Shown piece by piece: positions 60,301 through 64,000 of a stretch of 64,000 bases of DNA. Source of the stretch: Scatophagus argus (Eukaryota; Chordata; Actinopteri; Scatophagidae); NCBI RefSeq assembly GCF_020382885.2, contig NC_058494.1, positions 15,208,001-15,272,000 of the forward strand. Direction: 5' to 3'. How positions within the stretch are numbered: position 1 is the first letter of the stretch; each line of letters opens with the position of its first letter. Below the pieces are notes generated by a model. That model searched no databases and was not told where the DNA came from. It was given only the letters and a program-made list of their open reading frames with translations. The position numbers were made by a program, and so were the translations under genes.

Positions 60301-63226
60301 AAATTCTAGCAGGCGCTCACAAAACCTCGAAGAATCCTCAGCCAAACTTCCACCTTCACTGGAGGCATTTCTATGATCCACCGGAGTTTCAGACGATCCT
60401 TCTGGGGAGTCAGGACAGTCAGCATCACATTGGCTACTTCAGGTATATAACACACAACTTGCCAATCCAGCTGCTTTCATTACAGAGCTCTAACTTTCAC
60501 GAGAGGGACCTTGACTTAGACCACTAGCAGTTACTCTACCAGCTCCAGTTAGAGTTTAGCTAGCAGAGGCTTGAAAACATTGAAACAGTGGTAACTTTAC
60601 CTACAGGAGTAGTTCTGGTTTACTGAATTTATTGTTCCTAAAACCTACCAGAGATACTCCGGACTCTCTACCTTCCTTTGTTGGGGAAAATGAAGCCAAG
60701 AAAGGATACACTATTTCACAGATGGGGGACAACGTGTTTGCTGCAGTCCTGTGAGTATTTACCACAGCATATTTACCACGCTGAAATATTTTATATATGT
60801 GTGATCAGTGCAAAATGAGAGATACTGTTTGTTTTGTGACAATGATTTGATCAGTTGGGTACAGCAATCCTGCATGTACTGCTGTCCCAGAACAGTGATC
60901 ATTAAAGGTGATTGGCACAGCCTTATTACCTCTGCAAAGATGGTTGTGTATTCTGTTCAGCTTGTTTTTGTTTTAGTTAGCAGGATTAACTGCGGACTCA
61001 GTTTTCATGAAACTTGGTAGAGGGGTGTAGTCTGGGCCAAGGAACCATTAAGTAAAGAAAAAAAAAATAAAAACAACTGTTAACATAACAGAATAACCTA
61101 ACAACTGCTGCTGTGTTCATGATGTTATTTTCAAGATTCAAGAGTCTCAGTCCGGAGTTTTTCCCCAATTCCCACAATTCAGCCCTTTCGTACTGAATTA
61201 AGGCTTCAGGTGATGAAAACACAAACAAAAGCACAAATACAAACACAAAAAGCCGAGAGCCTCGAGCTGCTGCGTGCAACCGCGCTGCCATCTTTTAATC
61301 CAAAGCATTTGATCTTTGTACATATGTACATGATAATAAAGTTATCATGTTTTCCGTTTTACACATAAGTAAAGTATTTCCAGATGTGTAGTGGAGATGA
61401 TAAGGCTTCAGTTAGGCACAACCATTTATTGCTTTTTATAGTTTTGGAAATAAAGCCAGGCATAGTTAGCGGTTGTGTTTGCAGGTCTGCAGCCATAGAA
61501 GAGTGGACTATTGGTATGCCCTTCTAGTTGTGTGTGCACTTGTTTGCCTTTTATCTTCACATTACTGAATAAGACGACTTTTCCTTCCATCAGACTGTAC
61601 TTGTTGAAGAGGAGGAAAGAGAGGGTTGGCAAGAAAGCAGGTGGAGAAGCTTTGGAAAGCTTGGAGGCACAGTTGAGGGACAGGGCAGAGACACTGGGCT
61701 TGTCTCTAGAGCAGAAGACCAAAGTCATGAAGCAGAGAGACAAGAAGGTAACTAACACAAATGATCAAACTGCAATAACTCTCATGACTTCTACCTCTTG
61801 TGTTACTCTGTCGTTAGGACTACAAATGTAAACCAGCAGGTTATCAGTTCAATGTACAGTTATGTTTACCAAATGATCTACATCTACAAGTAAACGTCTA
61901 GCATTTGGAATAGCAAATATTACTTTCACAGAACCTTGTTGCTACAGTGACAGTGGATAGACTTAAATTACTTTAAAGTTGTTGTGGTCGTGTGTTCAAA
62001 AATAATAATATCTAACCAAAGTGCTGAAACTAGAAGGTAATAAGAAGCCTCTTTTCATACCACAGGTGGTTACCAAGACGTTCCACGGTGCCGGCATCGT
62101 TGTACCCGTAGACAAGAATGATGTGGGATACAGAGAACTACCAGAAACAGATGGTGAGCATATTTCTATTTATTTATTTGATTTGGGGAGCTTTTTAAGC
62201 CTTTATTGGACAGAACAGCTATGGAGAAACAGTAAAGAAGGGTGTCTGTGCCACTTTTCGTATTTGTCATTGTTGATATGAGCTCAGTGAATGTTGTAAA
62301 TTCCATCAAGGACTGATGGCTTGATGGCTCATCTTTTCTCAATATCCAGCTGGTCTCAAAAAGATCTGCAAGGCAATCACTGAAGCCCGGAATGATGAGG
62401 ATCGCGTCAAAGCCTTTGGACCTCTCCAGGAGATGATCACGTTTGTTCAGTTTGCCAACGACGAGTGTGACTATGGCATGGGTTATGAGCTAGGAATAGA
62501 CCTCTTCTGTTATGGATCCCATGTGAGTTTCATAAAGTGGTGCATAAAAGCCCTTCAACACTCACAGACAGATTAGACTGTATTACACCCACTGTATCTC
62601 TGCTTCCTAACCTTCATTTTCTTAAATACGGTATATGAATCTTACTAGTCAGACACTGAGATACGGTTAGTTTCCTGTATGCAAATACATGCTTTGTTGA
62701 ATGAATTTCTTCTCAAATTGTTTGTAGTATTTTCACTTCAGCCCAGTGATTCTGCAGCTTCTTATTGTTATACTCTTGAGTTGCAGGTAACGTTTAAAAA
62801 AAACAATTGTGAACCAATGTTGACCAATGAATAGCTATGTTGTTGTTGTTGTTTTTCCTTCTTAACGTAGGTGTCAGCATCCCTTCAATGTTAGGTTCAT
62901 AAGAAAGCTTTGAGGTGTGGCAAGGCGGAATTTAATGGGATATAACACAAAAACTATTTTCTGCCTCAAAAGTGTCAAATAGTTTAGGAAACGCTGCTTT
63001 AGAAGACGCAAAAGCCTCAATGTTTCAGAATCACTGAGATTGTAGTTGAAAGAAATGCATCATTAATCCTTGATTTCCTGATTTTCCCCAGTATTTCCAC
63101 AAGGTTGTCAAGCAACTTCTGCCCATGGCCTACAGCTTACTGAAAAGGAATTTGTTTGGGGAAATTCTGGAGGCTCACCTCTCCAGCCGTAGCCATGACG
63201 ACCTGGACCAACTCTCTGCACAATAA
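57311..63226 (+). CDS. hpf1: Histone PARylation factor 1
   Basis: Nuclear cofactor that completes the PARP1/PARP2 active site and shifts ADP-ribosylation to serine, notably on histones after DNA damage. Coding exons: 57311-57349, 59375-59558, 60256-60442, 60652-60750, 61594-61747, 62066-62153, 62350-62522, 63092-63226. All junctions are AG/GT and in frame; the product is 352 aa (human 346). The ATG has A at -3 and is followed by the basic start [13 protein letters not shown]. Conserved segments: [13 protein letters not shown] [92 protein letters not shown] and [20 protein letters not shown]. The Asp-Glu in NDECDYG (Glu about residue 289) corresponds to the catalytic Glu284 of human HPF1. Intron 1 is 2 kb; intron 4 carries a dispersed repeat. 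Confidence 0.97.
60921..61052 (+). repeat. Degenerate dispersed repeat in hpf1 intron 4
   Basis: TTATTACCTCTGCAAAGATG, TTAGTTAGCAGGATTA, TTTTCATGAAACTTGGTAGA and GGGGTGTAGTCTGGGCCAAG follow the order of a well-known vertebrate and invertebrate repeat. No coding capacity. Confidence 0.6.
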
Positions 63227-63231
63227 ATAAA
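63222..63231 (+). terminator. Overlapping poly(A) signals at the hpf1 stop
   Basis: CAATAAATAAAG contains the stop TAA (63224-63226) inside AATAAA 63222-63227, with a second AATAAA at 63226-63231. A third lies at 63395-63400, preceded by a GT/T-rich stretch, and is the more conventional 3' end. Confidence 0.55.
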
Positions 63232-63400
63232 GACTCAGAAGTACACTTCAGTTCTAGTTCTTATAAGCTTTTCTCCACCATTTGTCCTTGTCTCCTTGTT
63301 GTTTGTTATTGTTTGTGTTTCCTGGTGGTTTTGGTGCTGCTGTCATTTATTTGAACCAGTTCAGTGACATCTTGTTTGTAAAAGGTAGATGTCTAATAAA

Positions 63401-64000
63401 GTATTTTTATATATATTTGCCTGTCTGATTTGTATCCAAGGTGATCTCAAAGAATCCCGTAAAGTGATGATTAATATGCAGATGTGTATACTGTGTCATA
63501 GTTTCATTTTTGGATTTCAATCATCAAGGCAGAATGCATTTTACAACTGTTTCATCCTCTGTCATGCACGTAACCTCATAATACAAGGCCTGTAGGAAAG
63601 TGTGATACCATGCAGCGGGAACAGAGGGCAGTGTTGCATATAATTAAGACTGAACGTCATCACATGTTTATGAAAGAGTCAAACAGTTGAGTATACAGTA
63701 TGTCTGAAGTGGTTACTTGTGTTTGTGGTAAACAGGTCCGTACTTGGTAGAGTCATCCTTGCATAAAAAAAAAAAATCTCAATAACAGTATTAGCAGTGA
63801 GTTGCAGTGTACTGGAAACCTAAAAGAAGATACAGGAACATGGACAGATTTACGTGCGGGCACAGGGGGCCCGACAGTACAAACGCCTCAGCACGCGTGT
63901 CTTCCAAATACAGTTTGGCACAGGGCCACAAAATAACATAATAATGGAGGACCCAGTTGATGCTGTACTTTAATGACACACAGTGAATCTAGACCTTTTG
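63401..64000. other. Downstream flank of hpf1
   Basis: No coding exon or named repeat was recognised; an A-run lies at about 63765-63776. CGTGCGGGCACAGGGGGCCC near 63853 is the only GC-rich patch. Confidence 0.4.

Overview
The window is nuclear DNA of a bony fish, most likely a percomorph teleost. Reasons: compact intron-exon genes with GT/AG junctions and introns mostly of 0.1-2 kb; vertebrate-specific families (delta-protocadherin, CRMP, wolframin, PP2A B55, PDE5, HPF1); AT-rich intergenic DNA with many (GT)n runs; and repeat families typical of ray-finned fish (Tc1-like and piggyBac-like non-autonomous elements and several dispersed repeats). There are no operons, CRISPR arrays, prophages or phage-type systems. 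I found no rRNA or tRNA gene. Layout: (1) 1-~4300, the last two coding exons and 3' end of a PCDH7-type protocadherin (+). (2) ~4300-14864, gene-poor DNA with microsatellites, a stem-loop element next to a piggyBac-type MITE, and probably the long crmp1 3' UTR. (3) 14865-24689, the complete crmp1 gene (-) with 13 shared coding exons and two alternative first exons in a CpG-rich region. (4) 26.1-35.9 kb, wfs1 (+), head-to-head with crmp1; the part that is one large exon in human WFS1 is split by three introns. (5) 35.9-40.3 kb, convergent 3' flanks of wfs1 and ppp2r2c, with a Tc1 relic 25 bp past the wfs1 stop. (6) 40291-44953, ppp2r2c (-), nine coding exons. (7) 45-47.3 kb, a divergent promoter region with a polypurine tract and a long (TA)n run. 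(8) 47360-56056, a divergent PDE5-type cGMP phosphodiesterase (+), 20 coding exons. (9) 57311-63226, hpf1 (+), eight coding exons, then flank to 64000. Exon joins were checked by reading splice sites and adding exon lengths: crmp1 gives 575 aa (short form) or 676 aa (long form), ppp2r2c 452 aa, the PDE 938 aa and hpf1 352 aa. All are in frame. One wfs1 junction (exon 7 to 8) is ambiguous. The genes do not form a pathway. What ties them is linkage: from memory their human counterparts all lie on chromosome 4 (PCDH7, CRMP1, WFS1 and PPP2R2C on 4p; PDE5A and HPF1 on 4q), so this looks like a conserved syntenic block compressed into 64 kb. I found no convincing new molecular system. The best leads are gene-structure oddities (wfs1 introns, uORFs and exon 7/8 join; the diverged GAF region of the PDE; an acidic insertion in ppp2r2c) and small transposon relics placed next to gene ends.
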